Shown here: piece by piece, positions 7,742 through 19,559 of the stretch | How the letters are laid out: the number at the start of each line of letters is the position of its first letter | How positions within the stretch are numbered: position 1 is the stretch's first letter | Source of the DNA: CAMCQY01 sp044370415 | GTDB lineage: Bacteria > Planctomycetota > Planctomycetia > Pirellulales > UBA1268 | Length of the DNA stretch: 23,599 nucleotides | Assembly: GCA_044370415.1 (NCBI GenBank) | Contig: JBILVO010000050.1 | Span: forward strand, 1-23,599 | Direction of reading: 5' to 3' | The notes under the pieces: generated by a model | What the model saw: only the letters and a program-made list of their open reading frames with translations | Database searches by the model: none | Told to the model about the DNA's origin: nothing | Made by a program: the position numbers and the translations under genes

Positions 7742-8925
7742 CGGCGGATGACTTCATCCTCGGCCTGTGGACGGCCGTCCACGGACTTCGCGCAGCGGAA
7801 TCCGATGTGGGTGGAGCCGCTGGATGGCTCTCCCTTGCCTCGGCTGCCGATGATGTAGCGGGCGCAATACGACTCGGAGCAGAGGAAGGAGCCGCCGCGC
7901 AGGATCCGCTTGTTCTGCCCGGGCTCCTGGGGGTCGAACGAGTCTGCGGGCCCGACTGGATTCCGCTCAGGCTGGGGCCGGGCGGCGGCCGTCGCGTAGG
8001 TGTCGGGGCGGTACCAGTCGGCGCACCATTCCCACACGTTGCCCGACACGTCGTGCAGCCCGTACTCGTTGGCTGGGAATCGCCCGACGGGGGCGACGCC
8101 GGCGAAGCCGTCCACCGCGGTGTTCTCGCCCGGGAATCTGCCCTGCCAGGTGTTGGCCATCGGCCGCCCACCCGGCTGGAAGTCGTCGCCCCAGGGATAG
8201 AGCCGGCCGGCTTGCCCGCCACGGGCGGCGCATTCCCACTCTGCCTCTGTCGGCAGTCGCTTCCCCGCCCAGGCGGCGAAGGCGACGGCGTCGTCGTGGG
8301 CGATCTGCACGACAGGATCGTCGTCATGGCCATCGATCGAACTGTCGGGGCCGGTGGGATGCCGCCAGTCGGCGCCCGGGACGTAGGCCCACCAGGCGTA
8401 GTGATTGGAGAGCGGCACCGGGCCCTCCGGGGGCGTGAACACCAGTCCGCCGGGGACCAGGTTCTCCGGGGGAGCGCCGGGGAAGTCCTCCGCCTTCGGC
8501 GGCCGTTCGGCGACGGTCACGTAGCCCGTCGCCGCGACGAACTCGCGAAACTGCGCGTTGGTGACCTCGGTGCGGTCCATCCAGAAGCCGTCGACATGCA
8601 CGCGATGCACCGGACGGGCGTCCCGCATCGGATCGGGACCGCCCGCAGGCTGGCCGCGCGGGTCCGCGCACCCCATCGAGAACTCGCCGCCCGGGATCCA
8701 GGCCATGCCGGGAGGCGGCGCAACGCCGGCGCTTGCCGGCTGCGGCACGGTGGCCTGGAAGCCGGACGGGGCGCTCGGCGGGGCGGGAGACGGGCCATCG
8801 AGGGCAGCGCGGCAGATTGCCCACACCACCGCTGCGGCCGCGCAGCCCATCCCGATCATGCCCACGAGCGGGATGATGCGGCCCGCCACCGGCTCGGAAC
8901 GCGGCCTGACGACGTCGCGCTTCAT
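7738..8925 (-). CDS. Membrane-anchored formylglycine-generating-enzyme (SUMF1/FGE) family protein
   Basis: A 395-residue protein. Residues about 17-40 form one membrane segment, followed by a Pro/Ala linker, so the catalytic domain should face the periplasm. The FGE-sulfatase domain runs from about 71 to 381: MAWIPGGEFSMG, DRTEVTNAQFREFV, KRLPTEAEWECAARGG, LYPWGD, GNVWEWCADWY, LRGGSFLCSESYC and HIGFRCA. The pair C349-x4-C354 matches the two active-site cysteines of true formylglycine-generating enzymes, which oxidise a sulfatase cysteine to formylglycine. Many SUMF1 relatives lack this pair, so sulfatase activation is plausible here. The start ATG 8925 has GGAGG 5 bases upstream and overlaps the stop of the upstream CHAD gene as ATGA. 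No sulfatase gene lies in the window, so the substrate is unknown. It converges with polX, sharing stop-codon bases. Confidence 0.92.
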   Translation of the reverse strand: MKRDVVRPRSEPVAGRIIPLVGMIGMGCAAAAVVWAICRAALDGPSPAPPSAPSGFQATVPQPASAGVAPPPGMAWIPGGEFSMGCADPRGQPAGGPDPMRDARPVHRVHVDGFWMDRTEVTNAQFREFVAATGYVTVAERPPKAEDFPGAPPENLVPGGLVFTPPEGPVPLSNHYAWWAYVPGADWRHPTGPDSSIDGHDDDPVVQIAHDDAVAFAAWAGKRLPTEAEWECAARGGQAGRLYPWGDDFQPGGRPMANTWQGRFPGENTAVDGFAGVAPVGRFPANEYGLHDVSGNVWEWCADWYRPDTYATAAARPQPERNPVGPADSFDPQEPGQNKRILRGGSFLCSESYCARYIIGSRGKGEPSSGSTHIGFRCAKSVDGRPQAEDEVIRR

Positions 8926-9860
8926 GCCGACCTCCGTTTCGACGCCTGCTCGAGCCGCTTCCGCAGCGACCGCCGCCGGGCCGGACTCCACCACCGCGAG
9001 AATGCCTTGCGGGCCGCGGCGGCCTTCGCCGTCTCGTCGCGGCGGAGCATCGTGAGAAACTCGCGACTGGCACCGGCGTCGGCACTCCGCGCCCAGCGGG
9101 CCAGCCGGTCCGCGGCGGCGGCATGATCGGTGAATTCGCCGAGCGACTGCTGCATCAGTTCCAGCGATTTCCGGCAGCGGGCGACGGCCTTTCCGGGGAG
9201 GGTGGTGGCGAAGATCTCGAGCGCATAGCGGAGCTTCTTCCCCTGGATGCGGAGCGCGTGCATCCGTGCAGCGTTCCGCAGCGGGCCGTCGGCGACGGCG
9301 AAGAAGTCGGCGATCATCGGCTTGAAACGCCGGCTGGCGTAGCTGCCGAAGTCGGGCTGTCGCCGCCGTCGATCCACGTTCTCCAGGAGGCGGTCCACCC
9401 GGCCCGGCCAGTCCAGCTCCGTCAGCACCTCGTGCAGTTCACGAATGGGTGCGCGCGACTGGTCACGCTGCTTGGAGAGCATGGCGACGAGCCTCAGCCG
9501 CGACCGTGCCTCCGGAGTCTCCTGACGAGACAGACGTGCGGACAATACGTCCAGATCGCGGGCCTCGCCGGCCGCCCGCCTGAGTCGCACGAGCCGCTTC
9601 TCGAACCATGCACGCCGTCTCGCCGGCAGCACGTCTCCGAAGGCGTCGATCGCCGCCAGCGCGCGGCGGGTGGCGACGCGCAAACGGTGCACGCGCTCGG
9701 CATCCGTCATCGTCGTGCCGGTCGGATCCGAGGAGGCACACAGGGAGGCACGCAGTTCCGCCCAGACGGCGTCGAGTCGCATGCGCAACGTCTTCACCGC
9801 GACGCGCCCGACGGGCACATGATCGTCGTCGCGAACGGTCCAGCGGTTTGTGGACGGCAT
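8922..9860 (-). CDS. CHAD-domain protein
   Basis: A 312-residue, strongly basic helical protein. CHAD domains have two four-helix halves, each with a conserved His/Arg/Lys-rich helix; the family is linked to inorganic polyphosphate binding. Both halves are visible: VHRLRVATRRALAAIDAF at 57-74 and MHALRIQGKKLRYALE at 200-215. No CYTH (triphosphate-cleaving) domain is fused. The start ATG 9860 has no clear ribosome binding site; no better in-frame start was seen. The stop overlaps the start of the FGE-family gene (ATGA), so the two are made from one message and probably coupled. Whether the products act together is unknown. Cytosolic or nucleoid/polyphosphate-granule location is inferred from family knowledge. 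Confidence 0.9.
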   Translation of the reverse strand: MPSTNRWTVRDDDHVPVGRVAVKTLRMRLDAVWAELRASLCASSDPTGTTMTDAERVHRLRVATRRALAAIDAFGDVLPARRRAWFEKRLVRLRRAAGEARDLDVLSARLSRQETPEARSRLRLVAMLSKQRDQSRAPIRELHEVLTELDWPGRVDRLLENVDRRRRQPDFGSYASRRFKPMIADFFAVADGPLRNAARMHALRIQGKKLRYALEIFATTLPGKAVARCRKSLELMQQSLGEFTDHAAAADRLARWARSADAGASREFLTMLRRDETAKAAAARKAFSRWWSPARRRSLRKRLEQASKRRSA

Positions 9861-9901
9861 CGGTGTTTTGCAAGGAGACGGCACGTCGGGGCGGTCGCGA
9901 C

Positions 9902-9918
9902 GGTGCCGTGCCGGCACC
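9902..9918 (-). terminator. Short GC-rich stem-loop between two minus-strand genes
   Basis: Perfect 7-base inverted repeat GGTGCCG/CGGCACC with a 3-base loop, located after the stop of the secreted-protein gene and before the CHAD gene on the minus strand. No T-run follows on that strand. It may be a weak terminator or an mRNA-stability hairpin. Confidence 0.3.
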
Positions 9919-9984
9919 TTCGCCGGCAATCTACCGCCGGGAGCGGGGGCATTTCCAGATGCGGCTCCGCGCTCGTCGAGCCAG

Positions 9985-10890
9985 CTAGCGGACGCCCAGG
10001 TCGCGCTGATCGGGTTGGCCCGGCAGCGCGACGGCGGCCTCGGCCGCCGCCTTGGTGATCGTGAGCTTCGATGCGAACACGGTGCCCGCGCCCATGCAGC
10101 CATCTCCGGCCCAGCGGCGCCCGGTGACTTCGACGGCGTCACCCGGGGCGATGAGGTCGAGGCGGGTGGCGTCCATGGCCGTGACAACGGTCTCCGGGGA
10201 GAGCGTCAGCGTCAGCCGGCGCAGCTTTCCGGAGGCGACCTTGAGCGTGATGACCGCATCGCCGATCTGCAGGATCTCGCCGACGACGGTGTCGGGCGAG
10301 TGCGGCTTCACCGGGTCGGGGACGAAGCCCTTCGGCGGGCTGACGATCTCCAGCGAACGGATCGGCGCCGTGGACCTGCCCTTCTCATCCACTTCGGCCA
10401 GCAGGCGGACGGCCATGCCGCGCTTCAGGCACGCGGTCGAAGCCAGGCCCGAGATCCGCAGGTTCGTGACGCCCGCCGGATGAAGCTGGGCGACGAGCAC
10501 GGCCGCCGAATCGCCCGTGGCACCGAGTTCCGTGAACGCCACGAGGCCACCCTCGAGCGTCCCTGCCGTCCCCCGCGCCACGCCGCTGAACGACGCCTCC
10601 GGAAGGTCGTCGATCCGGAGCTTGTTGCGCGTGACCGGCACCGTGATCGCCCGGTTCGTGCCCCGACAGGCACCCAGGCTCCAGAGACGCTCGTAGGCCT
10701 GCTGCATGGCGGCCGACTTGTAGAACGAGCCCCAGTGCAGCGTGCCATCGGCCGCGACGGGGGGCAGCGACTCCTGCGTCTCGGCGTAGGGATTGTAGGG
10801 AACGAGTTGTGCTGTCGCTCTGTCTGCGGCGGCCGTCCAGATGGCGGCGCACGCGAGGATGAGCGCGGAGCGAATGAAGAAAGGGCCCAT
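9985..10890 (-). CDS. Secreted protein of unknown function
   Basis: A 301-residue protein with an N-terminal signal peptide (residues 1-27, ending RATAQ). The mature start is LVPYNPYAETQE. No catalytic motif is recognised. Residues about 50-75 (TLHWGSFYKSAAMQQAYERL) look helical. The rest alternates beta-strand-like segments, and a region near 200-280 (VVGEILQIGDAVITLKV ... LIAPGDAVEVTGRRW ... VFASKLTI) resembles the small beta-barrel style of OB-like or DUF5666-type domains; this is a guess from pattern. Cysteines at 75, 154 and 265 (after the signal peptide) could support disulphides. It lies directly downstream of rpoC in the same orientation, 187 bases away, so it may have its own promoter or receive read-through. 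ATG 10890 is chosen because it gives the signal peptide; no strong ribosome binding site is visible. Confidence 0.8.
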   Translation of the reverse strand: MGPFFIRSALILACAAIWTAAADRATAQLVPYNPYAETQESLPPVAADGTLHWGSFYKSAAMQQAYERLWSLGACRGTNRAITVPVTRNKLRIDDLPEASFSGVARGTAGTLEGGLVAFTELGATGDSAAVLVAQLHPAGVTNLRISGLASTACLKRGMAVRLLAEVDEKGRSTAPIRSLEIVSPPKGFVPDPVKPHSPDTVVGEILQIGDAVITLKVASGKLRRLTLTLSPETVVTAMDATRLDLIAPGDAVEVTGRRWAGDGCMGAGTVFASKLTITKAAAEAAVALPGQPDQRDLGVR

Positions 10891-11000
10891 CGACGAGGTC
10901 TCGCAGTCGTGCCGCGGGGGGTGCCCGGAACAGACGCCGGACGCGTCGCTCGACACTACCTCCGCGGCCGCGGCTTGGCAAAACGTGCGGACAGAGCCTC

Positions 11001-11067
11001 CATCCGGCCGGGATGGCTGGGATGGCCAGGATGGCGGCATCCCGCCGCGCAGGGAAGCGTGGCGGCG
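11001..11067 (-). terminator. Structured region after rpoC with 9-base tandem repeats
   Basis: Just downstream of the rpoC stop on the minus strand. CGCCGC (11043-11048) pairs with GCGGCG (11062-11067). An alternative hairpin is GGCGG/CCGCC (11033-11037/11042-11046). Next come three 9-base near-repeats GGATGGCTG, GGATGGCCA and GGATGGCGG (11011-11037, plus-strand sense), then CATCC/GGATG (11001-11005/11011-11015). There is no T-tract. It probably marks the end of the polymerase operon or an RNA-processing region; low certainty. Confidence 0.35.
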
Positions 11068-11077
11068 CCCGAGTGGC

Positions 11078-14000
11078 CTACAGGCCGTCTCCGGGGCCGT
11101 CATCCAGCGTCGCGACCTGGCCGCCCGCATCGGGCGACGGGCTCGCATCGCCGCCCTCGGGGGCGGCCTCCAGCAGCGGGAACTGCCGGGCGAGCACGTT
11201 CTCCCGCTCGACCCGCAGGGCATCGAGCGCCTCGGGGCGCACCCGCACCTCGGCCGACTGGAACGTATTGAAGCCCGTTCCCGCCGGGATGAGGTGGCCG
11301 AGGATCACGTTCTCCTTGAGGCCGACGAGGTTGTCCACCTTGCCCGCCAACGCGGCTTCCGTGAGCACCTTCGTCGTCTCCTGGAAGCTCGCGGCGGAGA
11401 TGAAGCTCGAGCTCTGCACGCTCGCCTTGGTGATGCCGAGCAACTGGGTCGTCGCGGTCGCGGGCTTCGGCTTCGTGCCCTTCGCCGGGGTGCCGCCAAG
11501 GGCCTCGATCTGCGCGTTGGTCTGGGCGAGGACGGCCTTGGGCACGACGCTGCCCGCCGCGAACTCGCTGTCGCCACGGTCGGTGATTCGCAGGCCTTCG
11601 GAGATTTTCTCGTTCGCCTGCTTGAACTCGAACTTGTCCATCACGCTGCCGGGCAGCAGGTCGGTGTCGCCGACGGTCTCGATCTTCACCTTGCGCAGCA
11701 TCTGCGACACGATGATCTCGATGTGCTTGTCGTCGATGTCGACCCGCTGACTGCGGTAGACGTTCTGGATTTCGCGCACCAGATACCGCTGCACCTCCTC
11801 CTCGCCCGAGATGCGGAGAATGTCGTGCGGCACCAGCGGGCCGTCCACAAGTGCCTCGCCTGCCTTGACGAAGTCGCCGGAATGCACCCGCAGGTGCTTG
11901 CCGTGGGTCACGAGATGCTCCTTCTCGGTACCGCTCTCGTTTTTGATCACGATCGTCCGCTTGCCGCGCCGCTTCTCGCCGAGCAGCTCCACGATGCCGT
12001 CGATCTCGGCCATGATCGCGGGGTCCTTCGGCTTCCGCGCCTCGAAGATTTCGGTGACACGGGGCAGACCGCCGGTGATATCCTGAGTGCCCGATGCCTC
12101 TCGCGGCGTCTTGGCGAGCACATGGCCCGCCTTCACCATCTCCCCTTCCACGACCTCGATGTAGGCCTTTTCGGGCAGGTAGTAGAACTTGAGGATCTTG
12201 CCGGCCTCGTCGAAGAGCACGACCTGCGGGTGGTAGATGCCCTTGTGCTCCATCACCATGCGGCGCATGTGGCCGCTGGGATCCTTCTCGAGGCGGAGCG
12301 TCTCGCCTTCGACCACGTCCTCGTAGCCGACGCGGCCAGCCTCCTCGGAGACGATCGGGATCGAGTGCGGATCCCACTGGATGAGCACCGTGCCCGGCTT
12401 GACCTCGTCGTTCTCCTTCACCTTCAGAATCGCGCCCGCGGGCACGTCGATCTTCTCGAGCTCGATCCCCTTGGCGTCGACGATGGAGATTTCGCCGTTG
12501 CGACCCGGCACGATCGGTTCACCCTGCTCGTTCAGCACCGGCCGCAGCCTCGTGAACCTCACGAGACCGGCCCGCTTGGCCCGGCTCTCGTTCTCCTCGA
12601 TGGCTCGCTGGCCGACGCCGCCGATGTGGAAGGTCCGCATCGTGAGCTGCGTGCCCGGTTCGCCGATGCTCTGGGCGGCGATGATGCCGACCGCCATCCC
12701 CTCTTCGACGAGCGATCCCGTGGAGAGATCCATGCCGTAGCACAGCCGGCAGACGCCGAGCGGCGCGTCGCAGGTGAGCGGGCTGCGGACCTGGATCTTC
12801 TCCAGCCCCAACTGCTCGATCTGCCGGGCGACCTTGGGCGTGATGAGCTCGTCCTCGTGGACGATCACCTCGTCCGTGATCGGGTTGGTGATGTTGGCAC
12901 GGCTGACGCGTCCGCGGATGCTGTCGGCGAGTTGCACCTCGACCTTTTCGCCGCGGTAGATGACGCCCTTCTCGATGCCCTGGGTCGTGCCGCAGTCGTG
13001 CATCGTCACGACCACGTTCTGCGCCACGTCGGCGAGCTTGCGGGTCAGGTAGCCCGAGTCGGCCGTCTTGAGGGCCGTGTCGGCGAGGCCCTTGCGGGCA
13101 CCGTGGGTCGAGCTGAAGTACTCGAGGACGGTCAGCCCCTCGCGGAAGTTCGCCTTGATCGGCGTCTCGATGATCTTGCCCGACGGCTTGGCCATCAGGC
13201 CGCGCATACCGGCCAGCTGACGGATCTGCTCCACGCCGCCACGCGCACCGGAGTGGGCCATGAGGAAGATCGGGTTGACGTAGCCCGCCCGCCGGGTGTC
13301 GCGGGCGTCGGTGTCCTGCTCGAGCTCCGCCATCATCTCCTTCGTGATCTGCTCACGGGCGTGGGTCCAGGCGTCGAGCACCTGATTGTACCGCTCGCCA
13401 TCGGTGATCACGCCGCGCTGGTAGAGCTTGAGGATCTTCATCACCTCCTTCTCGGCGGTGCCGATGATCCTCACCTTGCTCGCCGGCGTGATCAGGTCGT
13501 CGGTGGCGAAGGAGAGTCCGCTGCGGGTGCTCCAGCTGAAGCCGACGCGGTTCATGTTGTCAAGCAGGTCGATCGTCTTGCGCCGACCGAGCGCCTGGTA
13601 GCAGTCGGAGATCACGCGGGCGAGCTCGCTCGACCGCATCGGGATGTTGTAGAAGAGCATCCCCTCAGGCAGGATCGAGTTGAACAGCACGCGGCCCACC
13701 GTCGTCTCGATCACAGCGCCCGGCTTGCCGAGCGCCTCCACGTCGGTCTTGAGCCGACGGCCGGCCGGGAGCTTGACCTTGATCTTCGCGTGGGTGTGCA
13801 CCTTGCCGAGCGAGTGGGCGAGTTCGACCTCCTCGACGTTCCGGAAGACCATGCCCTCCCCCTTGCGGCCGGGGATCTGCATCGTGAGGTAGTAGCAGCC
13901 CATCACCACGTCCTGCGACGGGCTGATGATCGGGGCGCCGTTGGCGGGGCTGAAGATGTTGTTCGTGGACAGCATCAGGGTGTGCGCCTCGACCTGCGCC

Positions 14001-15418
14001 TCGATGGAGAGCGGCAGGTGGACCGCCATCTGGTCACCGTCGAAGTCGGCGTTGAACCCCTTGCAGACCAGCGGGTGGAGCTTGATGGCGTTGCCCTCGA
14101 CGAGCATCGGCTCGAAAGCCTGGATGCCCATGCGGTGCAGCGTGGGGGCGCGATTGAGGAGCACCGGGTGGTTGCGGATCACCTCTTCGAGGATGTCCCA
14201 CACTTCGGCGTCCTTGCGCTCGAGCATCTTCTTCGCGCTCTTGATCGTGTCGGCGTGGCCGAGTTCCTTCAGCCGTCGGATGATGAACGGCTGGTAGAGC
14301 TCCAGCGCGATCTTTTTGGGCAGGCCGCACTGGTGCAGACGCAGGTTCGGGCCGACGACGATCACGCTCCGCGCCGAGTAGTCGACCCGCTTGCCGAGCA
14401 GGTTCTCGCGGAAGCGGCCCTGCTTGCCCTTGATCATGTCGGTGAGGCTCTTGAGCGGCCGGTTGCTGGAGGCCAGCACGGGCCGCTTGCAGCGGTTGTT
14501 GTCGAACAGCGCGTCGACCGACTGCTGCAGCATCCGCTTCTCGTTGCGGATGATCACCTCGGGGGCGTTGAGGTCGACGAGCTTCTTGAGCCGGTTGTTG
14601 CGATTGATGATCCGCCGATAGAGATCGTTGAGGTCGCTGGTGGCGAAGTTGCCCGAGTCGAGCATCACGAGCGGCCGCAGGTCGGGCGGGATCACCGGGA
14701 TCACGTCGAGAACCATCCACTCTGGTTTGTTCTCGCTGTCACGGATCGCCTCGACGATCTTCAGCCGATTGACGAGGTCCTTCTTCTTCTGCTTGGAGTT
14801 CGTCGTGGCGAGCTCGACACGAAGGTCCTTCGAGAGGGTGACGAGGTCGAGAGAGAGCAGCAGTTTGCGGACGGCCTCCGCGCCCATCTCGGCATCGAAC
14901 CCGGTCTCTCCGTAGGCCGTTCGTGCCTCGCGGAACTCCTCCTCCGTGAGCAGTTGCTGCTTCTTGAGGGGCGTGTCCTTGGGGTCGAGGACGACGTAAT
15001 CCTGGAAGTAGATCACCTTCTCCAGGCTCGACGTCTTCATGTCCAGCAGGGCGCCGAGGCGGCTCGGCATGGCCTTGAAGAACCAGATGTGGACGACCGG
15101 AGCGGCCAGCTCGATGTGGCCCATGCGCTTGCGGCGGACGCGGCTGTGAGTGACCTTCACGCCACAGCGGTCACAGATCATTCCCTTGTACTTCATGCCG
15201 CGATACTTGCCGCACGAGCACTCCCAGTCCTTCTCCGGTCCGAAGATCTTCTCGCACATGAGCCCGTCCTTCTCGGGACGGTAGGTGCGATAGTTGATCG
15301 TCTCGGGCTTCTTCACCTCGCCGAACGACCAGCTGCGGATGTCGTGGGGCCGCGCCAGACTGATCTTCACGGCCGAGTAGTCGTTGACGCGATCGTAGGT
15401 GGATTCACCGATACTCAC
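11078..15418 (-). CDS. rpoC: DNA-directed RNA polymerase subunit beta'
   Basis: The clamp-forming large subunit of RNA polymerase, 1446 residues, about the usual length. The N-terminal zinc site is C67-x-C69...C82-x2-C85 (WECSCGKYRG...MICDRCG). The catalytic loop NADFDGDQ carries D458, D460 and D462, which hold the active-site magnesium. Bridge-helix/trigger-loop region sequences such as MAHSGARGGVEQIRQLAGMRGLM are present (split here: MAHSGARGG, IRQLAGMRG). The second zinc site has HDCGTTQG plus TCDAPLGVCRLCYG. The start is GTG 15418 with AGGAG 6 bases upstream, followed by SIGESTYDRVNDY. The C-terminus is a short Gly/Asp/Pro tail after the omega-contact region. It follows rpoB after a 149-base gap with stem-loops, and no rpsL/rpsG/fusA genes follow within the window. 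Confidence 0.99.
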   Translation of the reverse strand: MSIGESTYDRVNDYSAVKISLARPHDIRSWSFGEVKKPETINYRTYRPEKDGLMCEKIFGPEKDWECSCGKYRGMKYKGMICDRCGVKVTHSRVRRKRMGHIELAAPVVHIWFFKAMPSRLGALLDMKTSSLEKVIYFQDYVVLDPKDTPLKKQQLLTEEEFREARTAYGETGFDAEMGAEAVRKLLLSLDLVTLSKDLRVELATTNSKQKKKDLVNRLKIVEAIRDSENKPEWMVLDVIPVIPPDLRPLVMLDSGNFATSDLNDLYRRIINRNNRLKKLVDLNAPEVIIRNEKRMLQQSVDALFDNNRCKRPVLASSNRPLKSLTDMIKGKQGRFRENLLGKRVDYSARSVIVVGPNLRLHQCGLPKKIALELYQPFIIRRLKELGHADTIKSAKKMLERKDAEVWDILEEVIRNHPVLLNRAPTLHRMGIQAFEPMLVEGNAIKLHPLVCKGFNADFDGDQMAVHLPLSIEAQVEAHTLMLSTNNIFSPANGAPIISPSQDVVMGCYYLTMQIPGRKGEGMVFRNVEEVELAHSLGKVHTHAKIKVKLPAGRRLKTDVEALGKPGAVIETTVGRVLFNSILPEGMLFYNIPMRSSELARVISDCYQALGRRKTIDLLDNMNRVGFSWSTRSGLSFATDDLITPASKVRIIGTAEKEVMKILKLYQRGVITDGERYNQVLDAWTHAREQITKEMMAELEQDTDARDTRRAGYVNPIFLMAHSGARGGVEQIRQLAGMRGLMAKPSGKIIETPIKANFREGLTVLEYFSSTHGARKGLADTALKTADSGYLTRKLADVAQNVVVTMHDCGTTQGIEKGVIYRGEKVEVQLADSIRGRVSRANITNPITDEVIVHEDELITPKVARQIEQLGLEKIQVRSPLTCDAPLGVCRLCYGMDLSTGSLVEEGMAVGIIAAQSIGEPGTQLTMRTFHIGGVGQRAIEENESRAKRAGLVRFTRLRPVLNEQGEPIVPGRNGEISIVDAKGIELEKIDVPAGAILKVKENDEVKPGTVLIQWDPHSIPIVSEEAGRVGYEDVVEGETLRLEKDPSGHMRRMVMEHKGIYHPQVVLFDEAGKILKFYYLPEKAYIEVVEGEMVKAGHVLAKTPREASGTQDITGGLPRVTEIFEARKPKDPAIMAEIDGIVELLGEKRRGKRTIVIKNESGTEKEHLVTHGKHLRVHSGDFVKAGEALVDGPLVPHDILRISGEEEVQRYLVREIQNVYRSQRVDIDDKHIEIIVSQMLRKVKIETVGDTDLLPGSVMDKFEFKQANEKISEGLRITDRGDSEFAAGSVVPKAVLAQTNAQIEALGGTPAKGTKPKPATATTQLLGITKASVQSSSFISAASFQETTKVLTEAALAGKVDNLVGLKENVILGHLIPAGTGFNTFQSAEVRVRPEALDALRVERENVLARQFPLLEAAPEGGDASPSPDAGGQVATLDDGPGDGL

Positions 15419-15503
15419 GAGAGAGTCTCCTGGGTATTGTCTTGGCGAGTGCTGATCGACCGTGTGCCGTCATGCCGGAGGCTTGGCTGTCGTGGAAGCC
15501 GCA

Positions 15504-15561
15504 GGGGCCGCAGGCCCCGGAGGTTTCCCCAGCGGGCGAAGGCCACGATGGCTTCGCCCGC
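15504..15561 (-). promoter_or_regulatory. Two stem-loops in the rpoB-rpoC gap
   Basis: Seven bases past the rpoB stop on the minus strand lies a perfect 10-base inverted repeat, GCGGGCGAAG/CTTCGCCCGC (15532-15541/15552-15561, 10-base loop). A second, GGGGCC/GGCCCC (15504-15509/15513-15518, loop of 3), follows 13 bases further on. Neither has a T-tract, and rpoC must be transcribed through them, so they are more likely pausing, RNase-processing or stability elements than full terminators. Confidence 0.5.
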
Positions 15562-15567
15562 GCGAAT

Positions 15568-19326
<3,759 letters not shown>

Positions 19327-19414
19327 TGAGGACAGGCTCCTGAGAAGAGGCGGCTGCAGGGACGGCGGGACACCCGGTCGACGCGTCGGGACAAACCCTC
19401 GACGCGGGACCGAA

Positions 19415-19434
19415 GCCCCCAGGCGCACGGGGGC
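19415..19434 (-). promoter_or_regulatory. Stem-loop in the rpoB leader
   Basis: Perfect GCCCCC/GGGGGC inverted repeat (19415-19420/19429-19434) with an 8-base loop, about 90 bases upstream of the rpoB start on the minus strand. It lies between the promoter-like motif at 19497-19505 and rpoB, where an attenuator or processing site would be expected. No U-run follows in the transcript. Confidence 0.35.
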
Positions 19435-19496
19435 GTCGACAACAGACAGCAGGGAAAACCGTCGAACTCAACCGGGAAGGGGAGGCGGGAGCAAAA

Positions 19497-19505
19497 ACTA
19501 TACCA
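19497..19505 (-). promoter_or_regulatory. Candidate extended -10 promoter for rpoBC
   Basis: On the minus strand, TGGTATAGT matches the extended -10 consensus TGNTATAAT in all but one base. It is followed by an A/T-rich start region (TTTTTGC), and the local composition is much richer in A/T than the surroundings. No good -35 lies 16-18 bases upstream, which is acceptable for extended -10 promoters. It would give a leader of about 160 bases before rpoB. Motif seen; activity inferred. Confidence 0.4.
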
Positions 19506-19559
19506 AATGGCATACGGAGAGACCACTCCCCCCGCCTGCCACCGGAGTTTTCGCGGTTT

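Noticed and set aside
7180..9126. 648-codon plus-strand frame over polX end, FGE and CHAD genes
   Set aside because: It crosses three real genes in other frames and has no domain.
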